Source: Deltaproteobacteria bacterium (GTDB lineage: Bacteria; Desulfobacterota; Desulfobacteria; Desulfobacterales; JAUVVS01). Taken from it: a stretch of 7,594 nt of DNA. The stretch covers positions 1 through 7,594 of the forward strand of contig JAUVVS010000088.1 of the NCBI GenBank assembly GCA_030604545.1. Reading direction: 5' to 3'. Of this stretch, positions 1 to 6,057 are shown piece by piece; the first letter of the stretch is position 1; each line of letters begins with the position of its first letter. The notes below the pieces were generated by a model. It saw nothing but the letters and a program-made list of their open reading frames with translations, did not search any database and was not told the origin of the DNA. The translations under genes and the position numbers were made by a program.

Positions 1-303
1 AAAGAGATGCTCAGAGCCTACGAAAGAAGGAGAAAAGTCATTTACGAAGGCCTCAATGCAATCGATGGGGTTTCGTGTATTTTACCCGAATCAACCTTTT
101 ATGCCTTTCCGAATATATCCAGTTTCGATATGACATCATGGGAGCTGGCAAAGTATCTCGTAAAGGAACACCGGGTAGCGGTGGTTCCCGGTAGCATTTT
201 TGGCAACAATGGAGAGGGGTATCTTCGCATATCCTTTGCTGTAAATAGGGAAATCCTCAAAGAGGGTATTGACCGGATAAGGGCAGGGCTCGAAAAGCTT
301 TAA
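1..303 (+). CDS. PLP-dependent class I/II aminotransferase, C-terminal part (5' end outside window)
   Basis: The frame is open from base 1 and ends at TAA 301-303, giving about 100 residues of C-terminal domain. The ATG at 7 is very unlikely to be the true start, because fold type I aminotransferases are about 380-400 residues long and the catalytic lysine lies upstream of this piece. Visible family signatures are 'STFYAFP' (codons near 94-114), 'VAVVPGSIFG' (near 175-204) and 'GYLRISFA' (217-240). The Arg of the last motif, at 226-228, is the conserved residue that binds the substrate alpha-carboxylate. The family transfers amino groups between an amino acid and a 2-oxo acid in the cytoplasm. 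The pattern fits the aspartate/aromatic/alanine aminotransferase subgroup, but substrate cannot be assigned from this end alone. The coding end looks intact. It is followed by about 90 bp containing a long inverted repeat. Confidence 0.9.
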   Translation, partial: KEMLRAYERRRKVIYEGLNAIDGVSCILPESTFYAFPNISSFDMTSWELAKYLVKEHRVAVVPGSIFGNNGEGYLRISFAVNREILKEGIDRIRAGLEKL

Positions 304-340
304 AGAGAAATCCATAGAGGGCCCTTGTAAACAGTTGTTA

Positions 341-378
341 ATTAGTGTCTGAACGGAAGTTTTCGTTCAGACACTAAT
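341..378. repeat. Perfect 15-bp inverted repeat between aminotransferase and amidohydrolase genes
   Basis: The left arm ATTAGTGTCTGAACG (341-355) is the exact reverse complement of CGTTCAGACACTAAT (364-378), around an 8-base centre GAAGTTTT. G-T and A-T pairs can extend the stem into that centre. No T tract follows (GATAATAGATTT comes next), so it is not a classical intrinsic terminator on the plus strand. The length and perfection of the stem suggest a mobile intergenic palindrome (REP/MITE-like), or a structured site that stops transcript decay after the aminotransferase gene. No second copy is visible in this window, so copy number in the genome is unknown. Confidence 0.8.
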
Positions 379-395
379 GATAATAGATTTGAAAT

Positions 396-1613
396 ATGAG
401 CACTATGCAAGTAAAAAAACAAGTTCAACAGTTAAGGGCTGAATTAATTGAACTTAGGAGAGATTTTCACCGGCACCCTGAGCTGGGGCTTGAGGAGTTT
501 AGAACTTCCGACAGGGTAACAACATATCTTGAAAATCTCGGACTTGATGTAAACCGAATTGGAAAAACAGGAGTTGTTGGTTTGCTAAGAGGAGATAATA
601 CAGGTAAGACTCTTATGCTTCGTGCAGACATGGACGCCCTTCCTATTCAGGAACAGAATGAAGTTCCATATAAATCGATTTATGACGGTAAAATGCATGC
701 GTGTGGTCACGATGGTCACACGGCTATGCTTTTGATCGCCGCTAAAATTCTTTCCCTTTACAAGGAAAAAATAAATGGAAATATAAAGTTCCTGTTTCAG
801 CCGAACGAAGAAAACGGGTATGCAGGTTATTTAATTGATCAGGGAGTGTTGGAAAACCCTCAAGTAGATGCTGCATGTGGAATTCACCTTATGTCGGCAA
901 TTGAGACCGGCAAAATTGGAATCGAATCAGGCCCTGTAATGGCCGGCATGCATGCTTTCAATTTAATCGTAAAAGGCAAAGGAGGGCATACGGGGTTTCC
1001 ACAAGAATCGATTGACCCGATCATAACTGCTGCGGATATTATTCAAACGACACAAATAATACAGACACGAGAAATCGATGTGTTAAAGCCTACTCTTATT
1101 GGGTTTGGAAAGATAAAAGGTGGAACATCAAGCAATGTAATACCTGATAAAGTAGAAATTAAAGGAACAATACGATATTTATATGATGCTCAAATAGAAA
1201 GTGAGACTCATCCATGCAATAAATTCGAAAGGATTGTCAAAAATATTTGTAACGCCCACGGAGCAGAGTATGACCTCAAATATATTTCTTCGCATTCCAC
1301 GGTGATCAATGATCCCGAAATGACCCGTATGGTAAAGGCCGTTGCCGAAAATGTGATCAGTACAAAAACTAATATTTTACCTTTTGTCACTATGATCGGT
1401 GAGGATTTTTGTGAATTTGCCAATAGAGTTCCCAGTGCATTCTACTTTATAGGTGCCGGGAATAAAGAAATAGGGGCAGATTACCCACACCACAATCCTT
1501 GCTTTAATATCGACGAAGACTCACTTTCGATAGGTGTGGAAATGCATGTTCGAACGGCATTGTCTTTCGTCCCCCTTCCCTGGTTTCATGGGAGGAAAAC
1601 CATGCATTCGTAA
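396..1613 (+). CDS. M20D-family metallo-amidohydrolase (hippurate / N-acyl-amino-acid hydrolase type)
   Basis: A 405-residue cytoplasmic zinc/manganese-type peptidase-fold enzyme that probably cleaves the amide bond of an N-acyl amino acid or amino-acid conjugate. The exact substrate is not readable. The N-terminus has 'DFHRHPELGLEE' (23-34) and 'RADMDALP' (76-83). Metal and catalytic positions of the M20D group are present: C103 and H105 in 'ACGHDGH', E138 and E139 in 'QPNEE', H164 in 'GIHL' and H366 in 'HHNP'. The lid/dimer domain shows 'GKGGHTGFP' (194-202) and 'GGTSSNVIP' (242-250). No signal peptide is seen. The start is taken at 396. An in-frame ATG at 405 is possible, and neither has a Shine-Dalgarno match. 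A GATAAT sequence at 379-384 lies only 11 bases before the ATG. Family homology ends near residue 391. The last 14 residues (VPLPWFHGRKTMHS) look foreign, being an out-of-frame reading of the DUF433 remnant. The catalytic part appears complete. Confidence 0.92.
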   Translation: MSTMQVKKQVQQLRAELIELRRDFHRHPELGLEEFRTSDRVTTYLENLGLDVNRIGKTGVVGLLRGDNTGKTLMLRADMDALPIQEQNEVPYKSIYDGKMHACGHDGHTAMLLIAAKILSLYKEKINGNIKFLFQPNEENGYAGYLIDQGVLENPQVDAACGIHLMSAIETGKIGIESGPVMAGMHAFNLIVKGKGGHTGFPQESIDPIITAADIIQTTQIIQTREIDVLKPTLIGFGKIKGGTSSNVIPDKVEIKGTIRYLYDAQIESETHPCNKFERIVKNICNAHGAEYDLKYISSHSTVINDPEMTRMVKAVAENVISTKTNILPFVTMIGEDFCEFANRVPSAFYFIGAGNKEIGADYPHHNPCFNIDEDSLSIGVEMHVRTALSFVPLPWFHGRKTMHS

Positions 1614-1755
1614 CATGCGGGTAACTGTAGGAACTATTTTGGGGCTTGTGGCCTCGGGCCATACCAAGGAAGAAATCTTGAAATTGTATCTTTATCTGGA
1701 AGCGAAAGACATTGACGAGGCACTCACTTATGCCGCATGGCGTGTAAAGGGGTAA
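1573..1755 (+). pseudogene. DUF433 antitoxin-like protein, 5'-truncated remnant
   Basis: From about 1573 to TAA 1753-1755 one frame encodes a recognisable DUF433 domain: 'MGGKPCIRNMRVTVGTILG', then 'LVASGHTKEEILKLY', then 'LYLEAKDIDEALTYAAWRV'. DUF433 proteins are small helix-turn-helix proteins, often antitoxin partners of a PIN-like DUF5615 toxin. Family members normally have about 10-20 residues before MGGKP that include their own start. Here that stretch is replaced by sequence coding for the end of the upstream amidohydrolase in another frame. In-frame ATGs exist at 1534, 1588 and 1615, but none has a well-placed ribosome binding site: GGAGG at 1591-1595 is 19 bases before 1615. No toxin gene follows, since the next gene is a lipid kinase. 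I read it as a decayed fragment. It could still be expressed from an internal start or from 1534 as a 73-residue protein, because the domain core itself carries no stop or frameshift. Confidence 0.72.
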
Positions 1756-1778
1756 AGGGGTATTGGGTGACCCCTTTA
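1746..1778 (+). repeat. 8-bp tandem repeat with a complementary arm (alternative hairpins)
   Basis: AAAGGGGT occurs twice back to back (1746-1753 and 1754-1761), and ACCCCTTT follows at 1770-1777. The second copy pairs with that arm as a 9-bp stem including the flanking T-A pair (1753-1761 with 1770-1778; loop 1762-1769). The first copy could pair with it instead. The hairpin covers the stop codon of the DUF433 remnant and ends 13 bases before the start of the lipid kinase. There is no T run behind it, so a terminator role is doubtful. It might limit read-through translation or influence access to the kinase start. Confidence 0.6.
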
Positions 1779-1791
1779 TGGGAAAAGAAAA

Positions 1792-2679
1792 ATGAAGATT
1801 GCACTTATAACAAATTCTCATACATGCGGGGGTAAGGCTCTGAAATTACTTCCGCAGATTGAGAAAAGGCTAAAAACTTGCGCAATCGATTTTGAGCTGT
1901 TTAAAACCAAATACCACGGGCACACCATGGAAATTGTAAAAAATATTGCCCTTTCGGAATATGATGCCATCGTCTCCATGGGTGGGGACGGCACAAATTA
2001 TCATGTGCTTAACAGCGTAATAAAATATCATGGAGACAAAGATATTCCTCCCCTTGGTATTATTCCCATGGGCAGAGGAAATTCCTTTGCAAAAGATCTT
2101 AAGATATTCACCCCGGAGGATGGAATATCCGCTCTGTCCCGGCAAATAACGAGAGAAGTTGATGTGTGCAGATTTACTCAAGGGGTCGAAAATCATTATT
2201 TTATCAACCTTATGGGATTCGGTTTTGTCACCGACGCAGCAAGAACCGCTTCCTGTTTCAAATGGGCCGGTGACGCCGGTTATATAATCGGAGTGCTGCA
2301 TTGCACGATAAAGCTCGATTTCCATGAAATAATGCTTGAAATTGACGGATCCGTCATTTCAGGGAAAAACTGTTTTGTAGAGTTCTGCAATTCCAGATAT
2401 ACTGGCGGTGATATGCTTATGGCCCCAGAGGCAAAAATCGATGACGGCTTTTTCGACGTTGTTATCCTCTCCCCCCTGACAAGAACAAGTCTTATTTCCA
2501 CTTTTCCTAAAATATATAAAGGCACGCATACCGATAATCCTTCGGCTCGATTTGTCAAAGGTAGGCACGCAAAAGTAATCACTGAACCGGCAAAGGCGCT
2601 GCTGCCGGACGGTGAATTCTTCGGGACCACTCCGACGGAAATAACTGTTTTACCAAAACTCATGAGGTATTTTGCTTGA
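1792..2679 (+). CDS. Diacylglycerol kinase-family lipid kinase (YegS/DgkB/sphingosine kinase superfamily)
   Basis: A 295-residue soluble or membrane-associated kinase that probably phosphorylates diacylglycerol or a related lipid with ATP, giving phosphatidic acid. The family motifs appear in order. There is an N-terminal 'NSHTCGGKA' (8-16), a diverged form of the usual NPxSGxGxA. The nucleotide-binding 'GGDGT' is at 64-68. 'PMGRGNSFAKDL' (92-103) stands where the family often has GTGN. 'GGDMLMAPEAKIDDGFFDV' spans 205-223. 'LPDGE' at 271-275 carries the C-terminal acidic residue. Length is normal. ATG 1792 follows GGGAAAAGAAAA, a weak purine-rich ribosome binding site, and an in-frame TGA at 1768-1770 limits the upstream choice. 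The end overlaps the acyltransferase start (TTGA, 2676-2679), so the two form an operon. Lipid specificity (diacylglycerol, undecaprenol or sphingoid base) cannot be decided from sequence. Confidence 0.9.
   Translation: MKIALITNSHTCGGKALKLLPQIEKRLKTCAIDFELFKTKYHGHTMEIVKNIALSEYDAIVSMGGDGTNYHVLNSVIKYHGDKDIPPLGIIPMGRGNSFAKDLKIFTPEDGISALSRQITREVDVCRFTQGVENHYFINLMGFGFVTDAARTASCFKWAGDAGYIIGVLHCTIKLDFHEIMLEIDGSVISGKNCFVEFCNSRYTGGDMLMAPEAKIDDGFFDVVILSPLTRTSLISTFPKIYKGTHTDNPSARFVKGRHAKVITEPAKALLPDGEFFGTTPTEITVLPKLMRYFA
2664..2667 (+). promoter_or_regulatory. Ribosome binding site supporting a TTG start
   Basis: GAGG lies 8 bases before TTG 2676-2678, inside the last codons of the lipid kinase. No ATG or GTG is available in the acyltransferase frame before its first helix, and the next Met is residue 72, already inside the catalytic motif region. 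The site therefore decides for the TTG. The TTGA overlap with the kinase stop implies translational coupling. Confidence 0.75.
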
Positions 2680-3401
2680 AGACGATTAGCTCTTCGTTTC
2701 TATGGATAGTTGGAGTACTTTTCTTTCTCCTGCTTTTTATAATAGTTGCAACCGGTTTGCTTCTTTTTTCTTCTAAAAAGATTTATCCTCTAGCCCGAAT
2801 TTTAACAAGAATTCAGCTGTTGATCATTGGTGCTCCCGTAAGGGTGATCGGTCTGGAAAAATTTGATCACTCTAAATCATATATCATCATGGGAAATCAC
2901 GAGAGTCTTTTTGATGTGTTTGCAATACCGACAGCCATACCCATGCACATCATCGCGGTTGAAGCGGCTTATCATTTTTCCTGGCCCCTGTGGGGCTGGC
3001 TAACGAAAAAATGGGGCAATATTCCAATCACCCGCCGCAACCTTCCGAAGGCAATCAAAAGCCTTGAAAAGGCCAGGAAAGTTGTTGAGTCCGGCACTTC
3101 CATTGTACTTCTGCCGGAAGGTCACCGTACGCTGTCAGGTGAAATCGGGGAATTCAAGAAGGGTCCGTTTTATCTGGCGATGGAGGCAAAGACGGATATT
3201 CTCCCGTTTGCCATGAGCGGATTATTTGAATTTAAAAGCAAGTACGACTGGACTCTCAATCCAACAACGATCTACGTAATATTTGGAAAGCCTATTACCT
3301 TCGAATCGTTTAAGGATCAATCAATTGATGAGATTAGAGAGAAGGTTCGCAACACAATTGTTGCAATAAAACAGCAGAACAAAGTGCATACCCACAAATA
3401 A
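2676..3401 (+). CDS. plsC: 1-acyl-sn-glycerol-3-phosphate acyltransferase (PlsC/LPLAT family)
   Basis: A 241-residue membrane-anchored acyltransferase that probably transfers an acyl chain to lysophosphatidic acid to form phosphatidic acid on the inner membrane face. Residues about 6-31 form one strongly hydrophobic segment, a likely signal anchor. Catalytic motif I is 'NHESLFD' at 74-80 (H75, D80). Motif II is 'GNIPITRRN' at 114-122. Motif III is 'LPEGHRT' at 146-152, with His where the family usually has Thr or Ser (EGTR). 'FKKGPFYLA' (160-168) follows, and motif IV is 'ILPFAMSG' at 175-182. Length is typical. Translation starts at TTG, backed by GAGG at 2664-2667. Coupling to the upstream lipid kinase pairs two enzymes that can both yield phosphatidic acid. 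The family label is secure. The acceptor could also be another lysophospholipid or an ornithine-lipid precursor. Confidence 0.9.
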   Translation: MKTISSSFLWIVGVLFFLLLFIIVATGLLLFSSKKIYPLARILTRIQLLIIGAPVRVIGLEKFDHSKSYIIMGNHESLFDVFAIPTAIPMHIIAVEAAYHFSWPLWGWLTKKWGNIPITRRNLPKAIKSLEKARKVVESGTSIVLLPEGHRTLSGEIGEFKKGPFYLAMEAKTDILPFAMSGLFEFKSKYDWTLNPTTIYVIFGKPITFESFKDQSIDEIREKVRNTIVAIKQQNKVHTHK

Positions 3402-3408
3402 AAAATTG

Positions 3409-3436
3409 GTAACGTTCAAAAGTTACGTCTTTTTTT
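3409..3436. terminator. Weak, possibly bidirectional terminator between convergent genes
   Basis: GTAAC (3409-3413) pairs with GTTAC (3422-3426) across an 8-base loop. A run of seven T begins at 3430 on the plus strand. On the minus strand the same hairpin is followed closely by a run of five T (the AAAAA at 3401-3405 of the plus strand). It sits 8 bases after the acyltransferase stop. The 5-bp stem is AT-rich, so strength is uncertain. For the minus-strand tex gene it lies about 90 bases past the stop. The rest of 3437-3517 is AT-rich with nothing recognisable. Confidence 0.45.
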
Positions 3437-3517
3437 CTTTTCTCTTCTGTATTCTATTTTAATACAAAATCGGACCAAATCAAAAATATTCCAAGTCTAC
3501 CTTAAATAGTAAGCGAA

Positions 3518-5773
3518 TTAACGATCTGACTTGTTTTTGATAAGATCTGCAAGCGGATTATTAAATGGATAGTTTTTTTCTTTCATTTTGCTCTTGAAAG
3601 ATTTTTTCAAAGACGATTTGTTTTTATTTTGACCATATTTGATAGGAGTTGTCTTCATAGACAGCGAGATACGACTTCTCTCGATATCAACATCTATGAC
3701 AGTTACCATTACTTTCTGGTGAACTTTAACTATATCTGCCGGGTTTTTTACATATCTGTCCGCTAGCTTGCTAATATGAATCAGACCATCCTGATGTACA
3801 CCAATATCTACAAAAGCTCCGAATGCTGTGACGTTTGTTACAATGCCCGGAAGTTTCATGCCAGGCTTTAAATCATTAATCTCTTTAATGCCGTTTGCAA
3901 AATTAAACGCATCAAATGATTCTCTTGGGTCACGACCCGGTTTTGATAGCTCATCCATTATATCATTTAAAGTAGGTATTCCAACTGTGTCTGTAACATA
4001 TTTTGAAATATTTATTTTCTTCCTAAGTGTTTCGTCGGCCATCAAATCTGTCACTTGGCATTCAAGGTCATAGGCCATGGCATCGACGATATGGTAGCTT
4101 TCAGGGTGTACTGCACTTGCATCCAGTGGATCGCTACCCTCATTTATTCTCAAGAAACCTGCCGACTGTTCGAATGCCTTGGGACCGAATCTCGGCACAT
4201 TCTTTAATTCCATTCTTGTGCGAAAGGGCCCTGTTTCATTTCTGTAAGCCACGATATTTTTGGCTAATTGAGGAGACAGACCTGAAACATATTTAAGAAG
4301 CTGGACACTGGCTTGATTGATATCTACCCCTACACTATTTACACAGCTAATAACCACATCATCCAAGGCTTGTCTTAAGGACGTTTGATTAACATCATAC
4401 TGGTACTGACCAACACCAATCGATTTTGGATCGATTTTGACAAGCTCGGAAAGTGGATCCATCAGACGTCTTCCGATGGAAACCGCTCCGCGTATAGTCA
4501 GGTCGAGATCAGGAAATTCTTCACGAGCAATCTTGGATGATGAGTAGATAGAAGCGCCGCTTTCATTGACTAAAACTACACGAACATCGTCAATTGACAG
4601 ATTTTTAATAAAATCTTCAGTTTCCCTTCCTGCGGTACCGTTGCCGATTGCAATCGCTTCGATATTATAAATATCGTGCAGTTTCTTAACCGTTTGTTCA
4701 GCTTCTTGGGCCTTTTTTTCAGATGAATGGGGATAGATTATATCATGGTGAAGGAGTTTCCCTTGTCTGTCCAGGCAAACAGTCTTACATCCGGTCCTGA
4801 ACCCCGGATCAATACCCATTACCCTTCTAGCCCCAAGTGAAGGGGCTAAGAGGAGCTGGCGTATGTTATCAGCAAATATTTTAATAGCTTCAGAATCTGC
4901 TCTTTCCTTAGTGGCTAAACGTATTTCTGTTTCCATAGAACGTGATAAAAGCCTTTTGTAGCTGTCGCGTATTGAAGTTTCAACTTGCTTTGAATCCTCA
5001 CCATCTCCTTTTACAAAGAGTTCGTCCAGAATCTTGATTGCATCTTCTTCATGAGGAGCTATGGTAAGGTTTAAGATATCCTCTTTCTCTCCTCGCCGCA
5101 TAGCAAGAATCCTATGGGATGGAGCCTTGGCTACTGGTTCTTTCCAATCAAAGTAATTTTTGTATTTTGCACCGCTCGACTCCATCCCAAATTTAGCAAC
5201 ACTTCTAAAAGTCCCTTTTTCGAAAAATAACTTGCGTAACCGGGCTCTAGCTAACGAATTTTCATTGATCCATTCTGCGATGATATGCCTGGCACCTTCC
5301 AGAGCATCATCTATTGAATCAACCTCTTTTTCCGGGTCGACAAAATCAGTTGCTATTTCATATGGCTCCTTTTCTTTTTGTTCAAATATGATCTGTGCAA
5401 GGGGTTCAAGCCCTTTTTGCCTCGCAATAGTAGCTTTAGTGCGACGCTTGGGCTTGTATGGGATATATATATCCTCGAGTGTTGCCAAGGTCGGTGCAAT
5501 TAAAACTTCTTCTTTCAGTTTGTCAGTAAGATGTCCATGTTGTTCAAGAGATTTTAAAATAGTTCCTCTGCGATTATCCAGTTCTTTTAGCTGATTCAAC
5601 CGGTTTCGAATTGAGGTTATGGCAACTTCATCTAGACTTCCTGTAGCTTCCTTTCTATACCGCGCGATAAACGGAATAGTTGCTCCTTCCTCAAGAAGCA
5701 TTACAACAGCTCGAACCTGTGATTCTTCTAGCCGGAGTTCGTTTGCTATTTTTAAGAAGTGTGTATTTTCCAT
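3518..5773 (-). CDS. tex: Tex family RNA-binding transcriptional accessory protein (S1 domain)
   Basis: A 751-residue cytoplasmic nucleic-acid-binding protein of the conserved Tex/YhgF family, related to the eukaryotic elongation factor Spt6. It binds RNA or DNA and is thought to affect transcription and gene expression broadly. Domain order matches the family. The N-terminal helical region carries 'EEGATIPFIARYRKE' (28-42) and 'IYIPYKPKRRTKA' (102-114). A YqgF/RNase H-like domain spans about 317-440 with 'GIDPGFRTG' (320-328), 'IGNGTAGRETE' (376-386) and 'VNESGASIYS' (402-411). Helix-hairpin-helix repeats span about 480-545 ('GPFRTRMELKNVPRFGPKAF' at 515-534). One S1 domain spans about 638-707 ('GAFVDIGVHQDGLIHIS'). 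A lysine-rich tail (about 709-751) follows. Length is normal. The ATG at 5773 is supported by GAGG at 5779-5782, five bases upstream. It converges with the acyltransferase and probably has its own promoter (5814-5842). Confidence 0.97.
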   Translation of the reverse strand: MENTHFLKIANELRLEESQVRAVVMLLEEGATIPFIARYRKEATGSLDEVAITSIRNRLNQLKELDNRRGTILKSLEQHGHLTDKLKEEVLIAPTLATLEDIYIPYKPKRRTKATIARQKGLEPLAQIIFEQKEKEPYEIATDFVDPEKEVDSIDDALEGARHIIAEWINENSLARARLRKLFFEKGTFRSVAKFGMESSGAKYKNYFDWKEPVAKAPSHRILAMRRGEKEDILNLTIAPHEEDAIKILDELFVKGDGEDSKQVETSIRDSYKRLLSRSMETEIRLATKERADSEAIKIFADNIRQLLLAPSLGARRVMGIDPGFRTGCKTVCLDRQGKLLHHDIIYPHSSEKKAQEAEQTVKKLHDIYNIEAIAIGNGTAGRETEDFIKNLSIDDVRVVLVNESGASIYSSSKIAREEFPDLDLTIRGAVSIGRRLMDPLSELVKIDPKSIGVGQYQYDVNQTSLRQALDDVVISCVNSVGVDINQASVQLLKYVSGLSPQLAKNIVAYRNETGPFRTRMELKNVPRFGPKAFEQSAGFLRINEGSDPLDASAVHPESYHIVDAMAYDLECQVTDLMADETLRKKINISKYVTDTVGIPTLNDIMDELSKPGRDPRESFDAFNFANGIKEINDLKPGMKLPGIVTNVTAFGAFVDIGVHQDGLIHISKLADRYVKNPADIVKVHQKVMVTVIDVDIERSRISLSMKTTPIKYGQNKNKSSLKKSFKSKMKEKNYPFNNPLADLIKNKSDR

Positions 5774-5813
5774 CCTTACCTCATATTTTCATATTTTTGC
5801 AGGCCATGTCTCT

Positions 5814-5842
5814 ATAAAATCCTATCTGCTCATTAATAACAA
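5814..5842 (-). promoter_or_regulatory. Candidate sigma-70-type promoter for tex
   Basis: Read on the minus strand, TTGTTA (5842-5837) and TTTTAT (5819-5814) are separated by exactly 17 bases. Each matches four of six consensus positions. Transcription would start about 33 bases before the tex ATG, leaving room for the GAGG site. The area is AT-rich, so chance matches are easy, and no other promoter candidate looked better. Confidence 0.35.
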
Positions 5843-5880
5843 TAGAGATTTTTTTCAATATACAAAGCCATGATAAACTC

Positions 5881-6030
5881 GTAAAAAGTCATTTGCGAGC
5901 GAGATTGAGCATTTTTGGAAAAAGATTCATGAAAAGCTGAACGTTAAAAATTGCAAGCTGTAGAAATGCTTTCTATCCGATTTTTACAATCCCCACGCCT
6001 GTGCGGAGGCAGGCTCTTCGCGGGAATCCA
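5881..6030. repeat. Palindromic intergenic repeat material between oxidoreductase and tex genes
   Basis: This accounts for much of the 284-bp gene-free stretch 5774-6057. GTAAAAAGTC (5881-5890) and GATTTTTAC (5979-5987) are near-perfect inverted copies about 90 bases apart. TTCATGAA (5926-5933) is a short palindrome. GCCTG (5997-6001) and CAGGC (6010-6014) form a hairpin with an 8-base loop, nested between CCCCACG and CGCGGGAATCCAG. From general knowledge, blocks resembling 'ctcgtaaaaagtc' and 'cgcgggaatccag' recur between genes in deltaproteobacterial genomes, so this is probably a dispersed non-coding repeat. The GC-rich hairpin sits about 45 bases after the oxidoreductase stop. On the minus strand the TAAAAATC that follows it has only a short A-rich tract, so it is not a classical terminator. 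No protein-coding frame was found here. Confidence 0.5.
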
Positions 6031-6057
6031 GGGTTAGTGCCCCGGTTTATTGAGATG

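Noticed and set aside
1504..1821. A 105-codon minus-strand open frame across the amidohydrolase/DUF433/kinase junctions
   Set aside because: It spans three plus-strand coding segments and resembles no family I recognise.
1870..2663. Long open frames on the minus strand opposite the lipid kinase
   Set aside because: They show no family motif and lie wholly antisense to a gene with clear kinase motifs, so they are shadows of its codon pattern.
5160..5594. A 144-codon plus-strand open frame inside tex
   Set aside because: It is antisense to conserved Tex N-terminal sequence, is rich in Ser and Leu as expected for a reversed coding frame, and has no ribosome binding site.
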